5,503 bases of DNA from UBA2112 sp964488555 (GTDB taxonomy: Bacteria > Patescibacteriota > Saccharimonadia > Saccharimonadales > Saccharimonadaceae): the NCBI GenBank assembly GCA_964488555.1, contig CAZAUF010000010.1, forward strand, positions 1 through 5,503, written 5' to 3'. The notes beneath the pieces were generated by a model. It was not told where the DNA came from. It searched no databases and saw only the letters and a program-made list of their open reading frames with translations. The translations under genes were made by a program, and so were the position numbers. Within the stretch, counting starts at the first letter, position 1. The number at the start of each line of letters is the position of its first letter. Positions 1 through 5,067 of the stretch are shown here, piece by piece.

Positions 1-26
1 TCCGCTTCATCGTTCATTGTTATCAT
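1..26 (-). CDS. Possible 5' end of a minus-strand gene leaving the window
   Basis: Reading leftwards, ATG codons at 26-24 and 17-15 share one frame that stays open to the edge, giving MITMNDEA from the first or MNDEA from the second. A minus-strand promoter candidate (TTGCAA at 51-46, 18-base spacer, TATGAT at 27-22) would start transcription near base 15, so the ATG at 17 would be at or next to the RNA 5' end. No Shine-Dalgarno sequence is visible. Too little is present to name a product, and the open frame could be chance. Confidence 0.3.
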
Positions 27-51
27 ACCTTACTGACCTCAGTTATTGCAA
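22..51 (-). promoter_or_regulatory. Candidate divergent promoter, minus strand
   Basis: Minus-strand TTGCAA (51-46) and TATGAT (27-22) are separated by 18 bases. TTGCAA is its own reverse complement, so the same six bases also serve as the -35 of the plus-strand tRNA-Val promoter. The -10 is good (5 of 6 to TATAAT) and the -35 moderate. Confidence 0.35.
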
Positions 52-74
52 CACTTCTCCTAATCTGATACCAT
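46..74 (+). promoter_or_regulatory. tRNA-Val promoter
   Basis: TTGCAA (46-51), a 17-base spacer and TACCAT (69-74), with TGA directly before the -10 as an extended -10 element. Transcription would begin near 81, a few bases before the mature tRNA 5' end at 88. The tRNA-Asp promoter has the nearly identical -10 context CTGATAtCAT. Confidence 0.6.
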
Positions 75-87
75 AAGAGAGCTTTAT

Positions 88-164
88 GGGCGATTAGCTC
101 AGCTGGCTAGAGCGCCTCATTGACGTTGAGGAGGTCGGGGATTCGAATTCCTCATCGCCCACCA
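88..164 (+). tRNA. tRNA-Val (anticodon GAC)
   Basis: The cloverleaf is complete. The 7-bp acceptor stem pairs GGGCGAT with ATCGCCC (154-160). The D arm is followed by anticodon stem CCTCA/TGAGG around loop TTGACGT, which gives anticodon GAC, reading the valine codon GUC (and GUU by wobble). The T arm has the usual TTCGAAT loop. Discriminator A (161) and an encoded CCA (162-164) follow. It is a single-gene unit with its own promoter and terminator. Confidence 0.97.
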
Positions 165-176
165 TAATTTGCACGG

Positions 177-211
177 AAACAGGTCATCGCTACGATGACC
201 TGTTTTGTTTT
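177..211 (+). terminator. Intrinsic terminator after tRNA-Val
   Basis: A long perfect hairpin has arms at 177-189 and 193-205 around the loop CTA (190-192). It is followed by TTTTGTTTT on the plus strand. It starts 13 bases after the CCA end of tRNA-Val and isolates that gene from the downstream ORF. Confidence 0.9.
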
Positions 212-235
212 CCACTGGCGGTAAAAGTTTTCCAC
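207..235 (+). repeat. Direct repeat GTTTTCCAC, two copies 20 bases apart
   Basis: GTTTTCCAC occurs at 207-215 and again at 227-235, exactly two helical turns apart. The core TTTTCCAC is one base short of a relaxed DnaA-box pattern (TTWTNCACA), because both copies lack the final A. The first copy overlaps the T-run of the tRNA-Val terminator. It may be chance or a protein-binding pair. Confidence 0.35.
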
Positions 236-256
236 GGATATTTTAACGCGGATCGC

Positions 257-294
257 TATGGTGATATACCATACTTGATATATACCATGATGGT
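257..294. repeat. Clustered ACCAT/ATGGT inverted repeats upstream of the small-ORF promoter
   Basis: TATGGT (257-262) is inverted as ACCATA (268-273) around five bases. ACCAT (284-288) is then inverted as ATGGT (290-294) around one base. The two units also share a GATATACCAT-like direct repeat (263-272 and 277-288, the second with an extra TA). The cluster ends 8 bases before the -35 box at 303, the position of an activator or upstream operator. The non-coding stretch 212-302 holds nothing else I can support. Confidence 0.4.
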
Positions 295-302
295 TTGTTC
301 CA

Positions 303-331
303 TTGACAATTTAATACGCTTATGTTAGTAT
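303..331 (+). promoter_or_regulatory. Strong promoter for a leaderless ORF
   Basis: TTGACA (303-308) matches the -35 consensus perfectly. A 17-base spacer leads to TAGTAT (326-331), 4 of 6 to the -10 consensus. The normal start distance puts the first transcribed base at about 337-339, on the ATG at 338, so the mRNA would be leaderless. Confidence 0.65.
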
Positions 332-337
332 GTAAAT

Positions 338-493
338 ATGGCCGATAAGTCACATACCAAAACTACCCCTCGATCTATTACGCAGGCTTCTTCTAAGCCT
401 TCTGCTCTCTCCCAGTTCCATCTAGCGTTTGAGCTTGACCGTACTTGGAGCGAAGCAAAACAAAGTGTTCAGCATAGACCGAGTAAAAAATAA
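338..493 (+). CDS. Small hypothetical protein, 51 aa
   Basis: The ORF runs from ATG at 338 to TAA at 491-493 and encodes MADKSHTKTT...QHRPSKK. The product is polar and Ser/Thr/Lys-rich. Its first half (to about residue 26) looks disordered, and its second half (about 27-46, containing FHLAFELDRTWSEAK) could form an amphipathic helix. There is no signal peptide, membrane segment or cysteine, so it is probably cytosolic. I recognise no family. The case for a real gene is the promoter placed exactly for a leaderless start and the lack of any competing frame. There is no Shine-Dalgarno sequence, as expected for a leaderless start. Its last codons overlap the A/T tract of the facing operon's terminator. 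Translation of this ORF has not been shown and it could be spurious. Confidence 0.5.
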   Translation: MADKSHTKTTPRSITQASSKPSALSQFHLAFELDRTWSEAKQSVQHRPSKK

Positions 494-512
494 ACACGTA
501 CGACGTACGTGT
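485..512 (-). terminator. Intrinsic terminator of the glycosyltransferase operon
   Basis: The 9-bp arms ACACGTACG (494-502) and CGTACGTGT (504-512) surround one base; a real RNA hairpin would open a larger loop. On the minus strand the hairpin is followed by TTATTTTTT (493-485). It lies 25 bases past the glycosyltransferase stop. The plus strand lacks a T-run after the hairpin, so it should work in one direction only. Its T tract is also the end of the 51-aa ORF. Confidence 0.8.
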
Positions 513-537
513 AGTGAATCAAAACCATAGAAGCCTC

Positions 538-2163
538 TTATTTTTTATCTTTTACTGTGGCCTTCTCCGTAACGTCGAACTTATCGAAATACTTTCCTAG
601 TAGCAAAGCTGTTTGTGAAGTAAATGCAGAAGCAGAGCTATATACAATCGCGGTTAAAGGCATCAGGAACCACTGCAAAATCATCCACACGTTTCGGCGT
701 CGCTTGTAGCGGGCAGGTCGCGGCGGCAGCATTTTAAACGAAAAGAACACGGTAATAAACAAACCTATAAGGGCTATCTGTTGGATGCGGCTAATGACTT
801 CGGGTAACTGATGGGCTGCTATGCTGTGTGCAGCCTCCATATTGACGAAAAGCGGTACCCACCCACCAGCTGCGATGAGAATGGCAACACTTGCTAACGT
901 GACGTGACCATCGATTAATCGAATGAGACGAGCTAACGCCGGACCAAACGGCACCTTTCGCCGCTTGGTAAACAGTCTTGTCGCAACATATGCCACGTCC
1001 GATGCTCCATACGCCCACCGGCGTAACTGTATAAACTGAGCCTTGAGGGTTCTCAGATATGTAGAAGATAAGACAGCATCTTGATAGATTGGAACGTAGA
1101 TGGGGACGACTCCATAATTTCCTTCGAAATGGAAGTAGCTACGCCAATACTGATGCCCGTCTTCAACGATAGTGCGAGTACTCCAAAAATCCATTTCTAC
1201 AAGCGCGTCCATAGGTTGTGAATGCGATGCGAAATTTCGAAGGGTGTGCGGACGCATCGAGCTAATGATATTCCAAAACGAGTTACCGGTTGCAACGACA
1301 CGCATCGGTGCGGGTACATCCCATATATTGTTCATGAATAAGCATATAGGTTGATATGACAAATACTTCCGATCAGGACGTACAATGTATTCGTAAGTGA
1401 GGTAATCAAAATACGTGTGGTGCGGCCGATTGTCAGCATCGAGTGTTGTAACTATGACATCTTCATATTTTATCTTCTTCTCGTCCAGCCACTTTCGTAG
1501 ATACTTGCCTGCGTATGTAATATTACCACCTTTGCCAATGACTTCGTTCGGTAAATCTCGTGGGTGCTCAACCAACAAAAAGTCTTTGAATTTTCCTTTG
1601 AATTCTTTTGCTAAACGATGGACTGTCTTGGCGATAGCTTCACCCCCTCGTTCTTCGTAAGCAATGACGACTATCATGTGCTTTTTATCGTACGAGGTAT
1701 CGAGTAAAGACTGCACTGTTGGCTGCAAAATATCATACGATTCATTATATGTAGCTATAATTACAGCATTATAAAGTTGTGAAGGTTTCGGATACGCTTC
1801 CGGCTGTGTCGCTATATCCTGTAAGTTTGCTAAATGGGTAGTATAGCCAAATCCATGACGCCTGCTAGGTGTAAGATCTGTGTATTCGTCTGGCCTCTCC
1901 AACTGATGAAGTCGTTCATGCCAGTTGATTCGCTGAGCTCCTTCGAGGCGGTTGCGTCCAGTCGTTGTATGATATGCAATACCAATTGCTTTTATAAGGG
2001 TAGTGATGATGATCGCCAGCAGGTATGCAGCCGCGATGAGAGGGCTGTAAAAAGACAATACAACCAGAACAATGATAGACCCATAACTAATGAATGCAGG
2101 GAGCATCTCAAAGAAGCGGTATTGCTTTGTCCTTTTACCTATCGGAATTTCTAAATCGGTCAT
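538..2163 (-). CDS. Membrane family 2 glycosyltransferase, 541 aa
   Basis: This is a GT-A fold, inverting glycosyltransferase in the plasma membrane. It would transfer a sugar from a nucleotide-sugar donor on the cytoplasmic face. Two N-terminal helices (about 22-42 and 43-62) precede the catalytic domain: NAVIIATYNES (132-142) for nucleotide binding, GKGGN (210-214), the DxD motif DAD (242-244) for metal and donor, the catalytic-base pair ED in VEDGH (333-337), and QLRRW (379-383), the Q-x-x-RW signature of processive enzymes such as BcsA and hyaluronan synthase. Three helices follow (about 421-440, 461-478 and 494-516). No PilZ domain is present, so it is not a full bacterial cellulose synthase. 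Product and acceptor cannot be read from the sequence; an envelope glycan or glycolipid is plausible. The ATG is supported by AGGAG four bases upstream, which overlaps the stop of the preceding gene, so translation is probably coupled. Confidence 0.93.
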   Translation of the reverse strand: MTDLEIPIGKRTKQYRFFEMLPAFISYGSIIVLVVLSFYSPLIAAAYLLAIIITTLIKAIGIAYHTTTGRNRLEGAQRINWHERLHQLERPDEYTDLTPSRRHGFGYTTHLANLQDIATQPEAYPKPSQLYNAVIIATYNESYDILQPTVQSLLDTSYDKKHMIVVIAYEERGGEAIAKTVHRLAKEFKGKFKDFLLVEHPRDLPNEVIGKGGNITYAGKYLRKWLDEKKIKYEDVIVTTLDADNRPHHTYFDYLTYEYIVRPDRKYLSYQPICLFMNNIWDVPAPMRVVATGNSFWNIISSMRPHTLRNFASHSQPMDALVEMDFWSTRTIVEDGHQYWRSYFHFEGNYGVVPIYVPIYQDAVLSSTYLRTLKAQFIQLRRWAYGASDVAYVATRLFTKRRKVPFGPALARLIRLIDGHVTLASVAILIAAGGWVPLFVNMEAAHSIAAHQLPEVISRIQQIALIGLFITVFFSFKMLPPRPARYKRRRNVWMILQWFLMPLTAIVYSSASAFTSQTALLLGKYFDKFDVTEKATVKDKK

Positions 2164-2167
2164 AATA

Positions 2168-2172
2168 CTCCT
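2168..2172 (-). promoter_or_regulatory. Shine-Dalgarno of the glycosyltransferase gene
   Basis: Minus-strand AGGAG lies four bases before the ATG at 2163. Its first two bases are part of the TAG stop (2173-2171) of the upstream membrane-protein gene. Terminating ribosomes would therefore stand on the start site, which argues for coupled expression of the two proteins. Confidence 0.75.
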
Positions 2173-2548
2173 ACGAGAGAGAGGCTATTTTAAGTACATG
2201 ATAAAAAAGTACCGTGGAGATAATAAGAATAATAATACTCAGGAAAATGAATGCAGCTGTCAGTTCTCTGCCCTTTTTTTGCAATAGTTTATGAGATAGC
2301 AAAGTATGTGTGATTGCGAGTAGGATGATGTATCCAATAAAAGTAATGAGATAGAACCATTTATCACGATAAAAATTAGTCGGTCCAAAACTCGTATAGT
2401 GAACAACGAGCTGCAGTTCACTGGGGTGGATTTCTATCGCAAGCAATACGATGGCAGTTACGCAGAGCAATAGAAAGATTGACAAGAGAACGGTAAGGTA
2501 CCGATCTTTGGTAAACGACTGTATTGACTTTGTAATCTGATTCTTCAT
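2171..2548 (-). CDS. Small three-helix membrane protein, 125 aa, function unknown
   Basis: The predicted integral membrane protein has a basic, polar N-terminus (1-16) and helices at about 17-38, 64-84 and 97-117. The loop after helix 1 contains the segment HPSELQLVVHYTSFG (41-55), then TNFYRDKWFYL (57-67). From memory this resembles short unnamed membrane proteins common in CPR genomes, but I cannot name a family. It ends 7 bases before the glycosyltransferase start, with that gene's Shine-Dalgarno overlapping its stop, so it may be a partner or stabiliser of that enzyme. Start choice is uncertain. ATG at 2548 puts the first helix right after a short basic tail. An in-frame GTG at 2587 would add 13 residues (giving 138 aa). 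Neither has a clear ribosome binding site. Confidence 0.8.
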   Translation of the reverse strand: MKNQITKSIQSFTKDRYLTVLLSIFLLLCVTAIVLLAIEIHPSELQLVVHYTSFGPTNFYRDKWFYLITFIGYIILLAITHTLLSHKLLQKKGRELTAAFIFLSIIILIISTVLFYHVLKIASLS

Positions 2549-2642
2549 GTCTATGCTTTGATACGAATACGAGGAGTGTATCTTCACTGATAGCTTTGGT
2601 AAATTTATATTGCTTCACTATGCGACAGCTGTGGCCTTTATG

Positions 2643-2718
2643 TGGAGCCGCTGTCCGGATTTGAACCGGAGACCTACGCTTTACGAAAGCGCCGCTCTAC
2701 CAACTGAGCTACAGCGGC
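2643..2718 (-). tRNA. tRNA-Thr (anticodon CGT)
   Basis: On the minus strand the 7-bp acceptor stem pairs GCCGCTG with CAGCGGC. The D arm (GCTC/GAGC), anticodon stem GCGCT/AGCGT (one G-U pair) and loop TTCGTAA give anticodon CGT, which reads the threonine codon ACG. The T arm is TCCGG/CCGGA with loop TTCAAAT. Discriminator T and an encoded CCA follow. No terminator appears between its 3' end and the membrane-protein gene 94 bases downstream, so the tRNA may be the first element of that operon and be released by processing. Confidence 0.97.
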
Positions 2719-2740
2719 ATATTGCCAAGCTATCCGCTTG

Positions 2741-2749
2741 ATTATAGCA
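2741..2749 (-). promoter_or_regulatory. tRNA-Thr promoter (extended -10)
   Basis: On the minus strand TGC (2749-2747) directly precedes a perfect TATAAT (2746-2741). This is an extended -10 that can compensate for the poor -35 region (TTTATT at 17-base spacing). Transcription would start near 2734, about 16 bases before the tRNA. It is divergent from the tRNA-Asp promoter, and only about 35 bases separate the two -10/-35 regions. Confidence 0.65.
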
Positions 2750-2782
2750 TCTGGTGCGCAGGAAATAAATGCACGAGACCCG

Positions 2783-2811
2783 TTGCGCTAGAGGCGGAAA
2801 ACTGATATCAT
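2783..2811 (+). promoter_or_regulatory. tRNA-Asp promoter
   Basis: TTGCGC (2783-2788), a 17-base spacer and TATCAT (2806-2811), with TGA immediately before the -10. The start of RNA is expected near 2818, about 14 bases before the tRNA. The CTGATAtCAT context repeats that of the tRNA-Val promoter. Confidence 0.6.
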
Positions 2812-2831
2812 ACGTGAAGCGCCAACCACGA

Positions 2832-2909
2832 GGGCTCGTAGTGAAGTTGGCCTATCACGCCTCCCTGTCACGGAGGAGATCGCCGGTTCGAATCCGGTCG
2901 GGCCCGCCA
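2832..2909 (+). tRNA. tRNA-Asp (anticodon GTC)
   Basis: The acceptor stem pairs GGGCTCG with CGGGCCC, with one G-U pair. The D arm is GTGA/TCAC, and anticodon stem CCTCC/GGAGG surrounds loop CTGTCAC, giving anticodon GTC for aspartate GAC/GAU codons. The T arm is GCCGG/CCGGT with loop TTCGAAT. Discriminator G, an identity element of tRNA-Asp, and an encoded CCA (2907-2909) follow. The gene is monocistronic, with its own promoter and terminator. Confidence 0.97.
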
Positions 2910-2915
2910 CGAAAC

Positions 2916-2940
2916 AAGTTCACCCACGGTGGACTTTTTT
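2916..2940 (+). terminator. Intrinsic terminator after tRNA-Asp
   Basis: A 9-bp stem (2916-2924 with 2928-2936, including one G-U pair) closes a three-base loop and runs into TTTTTT (2935-2940). It starts 7 bases after the tRNA 3' end and separates tRNA-Asp from the surface-protein operon. Confidence 0.88.
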
Positions 2941-2966
2941 CGTGTATTAAAACAGGGGTAATTTCG

Positions 2967-2995
2967 TTGACTTATATCCGTTAGCGTGATACGCT
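2967..2995 (+). promoter_or_regulatory. Promoter of the cohesin-like surface-protein operon
   Basis: TTGACT (2967-2972), a 17-base spacer and TACGCT (2990-2995), with TGA just before the -10. The hexamer is weak but the -35 and TGn element are good. RNA would begin near 3002, about 29 bases before the ATG at 3031. A perfect inverted repeat, AGCGT-GAT-ACGCT (2983-2995), covers the -10 and could be an operator. Confidence 0.55.
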
Positions 2996-3030
2996 GAAAG
3001 AGCAGCTTGACCAAAAACAAAAACAGTATT

Positions 3031-5067
3031 ATGAAACAATTTTTCCGCCATCATTTTTTGATCGGATTTCTCGTCCTCACGACGCTGTTTTCACTCTTGC
3101 CTTCTCGTGTATTCGCAGCTGGAGAAACAATAAAGCTCACCCCTGCTTCGGGCAGTAGCCAAAGAGGTAAAACCTTTACCTTGAGTGTTGATGGGCACGT
3201 AGGTACAACCTGGTTAGGCGGCGCATACAGAGTCACGGGTACCCTCAACTTTCCAGAAAATTTACTTCAGGTAGTCGATGGTGGAATCAACACGTCTGGA
3301 GCCACTTTTTCTGAAAATGTCACTGTCACGCCAAATAACAACAACGGCACTATCACTATCGATCAAAGTAACGGCACATGGAACGGTGTAAGCAATCAAG
3401 ACGTGCACCTGTTTTCTGTTACATTTCAAGCGGTCGCTAGCGGCACAGCATCCGTAAGCTTTAATAACGTCCGGTATCAATACCCCTTCAGCTCCGCTAA
3501 TGCGACAGCCACTGGAGGTACTTATACTATCACCAATCCACCTCCGCCGAGCCCTAAACCATCGCCGAAACCTTCTCCAAAACCTTCTCCAAAACCGAAG
3601 CCGTCTACTAAACCAAAGCCGTCTACATCTCCTTCTCCGAGTCCCACACCCACACCGTCACGAGCACCAGAAGAAACACCGCCTCCAAAAAGTGAAAGTG
3701 ACGGAGGACTAAAAGTAGAAAATGTAAAAATAACGACAACAAGACAAGAAAACAGTGTTGGGTGGACTATCAACAACACTGCAGCGAAACCTACCTTTTT
3801 GTATGGAACTTCGAAAAACTCACAACAAGAGTTTGATGCGGTTGAAAAACGAGAGGACGGCAGTTATGTCGCTGCATTACAAAATCTACAGTTGGGAACG
3901 CTCTACTATTTCACCATTAAGGCAGCGACTAGCGACAACCTCCTTGGTGCGACGTATAGTGGAGTTTTTACAACTAAAGGATACCCGGTTCAGCTGACCG
4001 TGGAGCAGAATAACCTTTTGATTCCTGGTGCAAAAGTCGTTATTAATGATCGTTCATTTGTGGCGAATAAAAATGCAATAATTACAACAGAGTTGGGAGA
4101 CGGTAATTTTACAGCTTTTGTCACCCCTCCTGGTGCAAATGCATCTCAAGAGGTTCGGTTTACTGTCAAGAAGCTGGCTATACCTGATATCGGCAACCCA
4201 GAGTTGCAAAGTTTTGTTCTCTCGATTACTGCAACCGGAGGTACCTCGGGTAAAACTAGTTCCTTGATACCCACCTTACTCGGAGGAGCCGCCGCTATTA
4301 CCGCCATCATAGGCGGTGGTGTGGGCTTTTTATTATTTAAAAAGCGGCAAAAAGACTTAGGGTCAACAGCTGGGCAAATTGACAGTGATTTGTTGGCGGC
4401 TAGTTATGGAAACAGTATCGCTGAACACCGTGATCACACACCAGCTCCCAACCTAGAGACAACATCCTCATCCTCAAGCATGGTGATGGAATCACAGCAT
4501 CCTCCCGAAACGAATGTTCCATTCGAAAATCAATATACACCTCAAACAGACGATGTTAACACATCACCATATGAACCAGAAATGTATTCGACTGCAATGA
4601 CGCCCCCTCCTGGACCAGAGCACAGCCCTGCACCTCCTCAAATACCGTCCACGGACCAGAGCCAAAGCGCATCGACAGAGCTTCAGTCTCTACCTGGGGA
4701 GCAGTCAGCGATACCAACAGCAACATCGATACCTACGGACCATGAAGTAGCAGTTGAAACCCCTCCTGTGCCAAATACACCAAGTATGAACTCCTCTACA
4801 CAGCATCTTCCGCAAGAGCGCACCGCATCCGCCTCTCCCGTATCACCCATAGCACCAGAAGGTAGCGACGTCTCCACGGCAGAATCAGTATCAAGCGAAA
4901 GTGTGCCTATAGAAGAATACTCTGAAGCCGTTACTCGCGTAGAGTCTTCGGAAAACGTTGTAAGTGATGAGCCAAGTGCAGTTTACAACGAAGAGACAGG
5001 TGAGCTCGCAATTCTTCATCATCGACCAACCGCTCCTTCCGCTCTATCACGAGGGCAACACGCATGA
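3031..5067 (+). CDS. Secreted, membrane-anchored cohesin-like surface protein, 678 aa
   Basis: Domain order: signal peptide 1-29 (MKQFFRHHF, hydrophobic core, cleavage after VFA); cohesin-like beta-sandwich about 33-167, with the family-like pieces VTGTLNFPENLLQVVD and LFSVTFQAVASGTASVSF; Pro/Ser/Lys linker 170-221; Fn3-like domain about 226-317, ending YYFTIKAATS...GVFTTKG; Ig- or carboxypeptidase-regulatory-like domain about 318-401; one helix about 412-436; stop-transfer KKRQK 437-441; disordered tail 442-678. The basic residues after the helix put the tail in the cytoplasm and the folded domains outside. The tail has no lysine, and I see no cysteine in the whole protein. A role as adhesin or surface scaffold is inference, and no dockerin partner is seen. 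ATG 3031 is chosen because it starts a normal signal peptide. TTG at 3007, 24 bases earlier in frame, would sit almost at the predicted RNA start. No Shine-Dalgarno is visible, only an A-rich leader. Confidence 0.9.
   Translation: MKQFFRHHFLIGFLVLTTLFSLLPSRVFAAGETIKLTPASGSSQRGKTFTLSVDGHVGTTWLGGAYRVTGTLNFPENLLQVVDGGINTSGATFSENVTVTPNNNNGTITIDQSNGTWNGVSNQDVHLFSVTFQAVASGTASVSFNNVRYQYPFSSANATATGGTYTITNPPPPSPKPSPKPSPKPSPKPKPSTKPKPSTSPSPSPTPTPSRAPEETPPPKSESDGGLKVENVKITTTRQENSVGWTINNTAAKPTFLYGTSKNSQQEFDAVEKREDGSYVAALQNLQLGTLYYFTIKAATSDNLLGATYSGVFTTKGYPVQLTVEQNNLLIPGAKVVINDRSFVANKNAIITTELGDGNFTAFVTPPGANASQEVRFTVKKLAIPDIGNPELQSFVLSITATGGTSGKTSSLIPTLLGGAAAITAIIGGGVGFLLFKKRQKDLGSTAGQIDSDLLAASYGNSIAEHRDHTPAPNLETTSSSSSMVMESQHPPETNVPFENQYTPQTDDVNTSPYEPEMYSTAMTPPPGPEHSPAPPQIPSTDQSQSASTELQSLPGEQSAIPTATSIPTDHEVAVETPPVPNTPSMNSSTQHLPQERTASASPVSPIAPEGSDVSTAESVSSESVPIEEYSEAVTRVESSENVVSDEPSAVYNEETGELAILHHRPTAPSALSRGQHA
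3538..3660 (+). repeat. Low-complexity PSPKP linker repeat
   Basis: Degenerate 12-base units encode PSPK (CCTTCTCCAAAA occurs twice in a row), followed by KPST- and SPTP-type units. This is an extended, basic spacer between the cohesin-like and Fn3-like domains. Tandem identity at DNA level makes copy-number change by slippage likely between strains. Confidence 0.85.
5051..5055 (+). promoter_or_regulatory. Shine-Dalgarno of the second cohesin-like gene
   Basis: GAGGG lies within the last codons of the upstream gene, eight bases before the ATG at 5064, which overlaps the TGA stop as ATGA. It decides the start of the downstream ORF and supports translational coupling. Confidence 0.65.

Noticed and set aside
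538..2163. Cellulose synthase (bcsA)
   Set aside because: The catalytic motifs fit the wider processive GT2 group, but no PilZ domain or bcs neighbours are present, so the product is not assigned.
2418..2618. 66-codon minus-strand ORF
   Set aside because: It overlaps the three-helix membrane protein in another frame. That protein has clear helices and operon spacing.
2769..2984. 71-codon plus-strand ORF
   Set aside because: It runs through tRNA-Asp and its terminator and has no homology-like features. It is a chance open frame.
3538..3660. Short tandem repeats resembling a CRISPR or other array
   Set aside because: The units are 12 bases with no spacers and stay in frame, coding for a proline-rich linker.
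3522..3779. 85-codon minus-strand Gly/Val-rich ORF
   Set aside because: It is the antisense reading of the Pro/Ser/Lys linker; its composition is produced by the repeat.
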